A stretch of DNA of 17,595 bases. Origin: Beverwykella pulmonaria. Taxonomy: Eukaryota > Ascomycota > Dothideomycetes > Pleosporales > Melanommataceae. The translations under genes were made by a program, and so were the position numbers. The notes beneath the pieces are model-generated. The model was not told the origin of the DNA. It worked only from the letters and a program-made list of their open reading frames with translations, and did no database searches. Shown here piece after piece: positions 17,106 through 17,595 of the stretch (its first letter is position 1; each line of letters opens with the position of its first letter). The stretch is taken from positions 1,679,893 through 1,697,487 of the forward strand of contig BCHH01000002.1 of the NCBI GenBank assembly GCA_001599595.1. The letters are read 5' to 3'.

Positions 17106-17595
17106 CAAGGAACTGTTCACAATTATTACCGCCTTCCAACTATGGAGAGCTAAATTAACCTCTGTTACAACTAGGACCCAGGTGTATTCCAATTATTGCT
17201 TGTTGGAATATTTCATAACCACTAAGGTGCTCAATTCACAACAGGTCTAATAGGCAGACGTATTAGCTTAGTATAACTTTTAAATTGTGTACACCCTAGG
17301 CAAGGATAATGCTTGTGCTGATATTCTTAGTTGTTGAGAACAGGACATAGAGAATCTAAGATCAGCTTAAATTAACAACTAATTACAGGTCTTACTTAGT
17401 CCACACCAACTTAACAACTAAATTAATGCTAAATTAGCCCTAGTATACCTTAAGCAGACTACCACCTGTGTAGCCACGTTGAACACTATTTAGGGCGTAG
17501 AAGAAGCCATGTCTTTAGATTTGCTAGAGCTAATTAATGCCTTACTTTAAGAGAACTGTGCCTCCTTTAACTTAGAACAGAAACTACTGCCAAAG
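17101..17595 (+). pseudogene. Element A pol, continuation: end of RNase H and start of the integrase-side linker
   Basis: The frame left at 1658 resumes here in phase, with HDKEL joining the IHD of the left part. It reads through the RNase H C-terminal region (EYFITTKVLNSQQ near 17207, then VYTLGKDNACADILS near 17288) into a linker toward integrase, with TAG/TAA stops as elsewhere. It runs off the right edge of the window, so integrase and the right LTR of element A lie outside. Confidence 0.88.

Overview
The window looks like a repeat block from a filamentous ascomycete. It is a nest of Ty3/gypsy LTR retrotransposons, largely AT-rich and full of TAG/TAA codons. Within each element the reading frames stay collinear over kilobases. 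The damage I could judge is consistent with C-to-T and G-to-A transitions, the signature of repeat-induced point mutation (RIP). I see no ordinary host gene, tRNA, rRNA, CRISPR array or bacterial-type feature.

Layout, oldest to youngest. (A) A plus-strand gypsy pol (304-1658, resuming at 17101 and running off the window) carries RT, RNase H and the start of the region beyond. It is cut in the RNase H domain by (B), a minus-strand element at 1659-17100 with 186-bp LTRs, 5-bp target duplication CATGA, a polypurine tract, gag, protease-RT-RNase H-integrase-chromodomain pol, and an apparently spliced antisense gene between pol and the 3' LTR. Without its own insertions, B is 8637 bp. B was hit twice inside pol: by (C), a 426-bp solo LTR (7668-8093, duplication GCTAA), and by (D), a complete 6369-bp plus-strand chromodomain element (8196-14564, 219-bp LTRs identical by eye, duplication CTATT). 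Removing C and D, with one copy of each duplication, leaves the pol of B in one frame. The first 304 bases are of more balanced composition and are unassigned.

How the parts work. B and D each place gag and pol in overlapping frames with pol at -1. Both have a TATA-like box 34 nt upstream of an LTR sequence whose complement lies 2-3 nt inside the element, as in self-primed (Tf1-type) elements rather than tRNA-primed ones. Both encode a chromodomain after integrase, which could direct insertion to heterochromatin and would fit the nesting. All copies are broken by stop codons. D keeps its RT and integrase catalytic residues and its chromodomain; A and B have lost an RT catalytic Asp. All coordinates, alignments and counts were made by eye.
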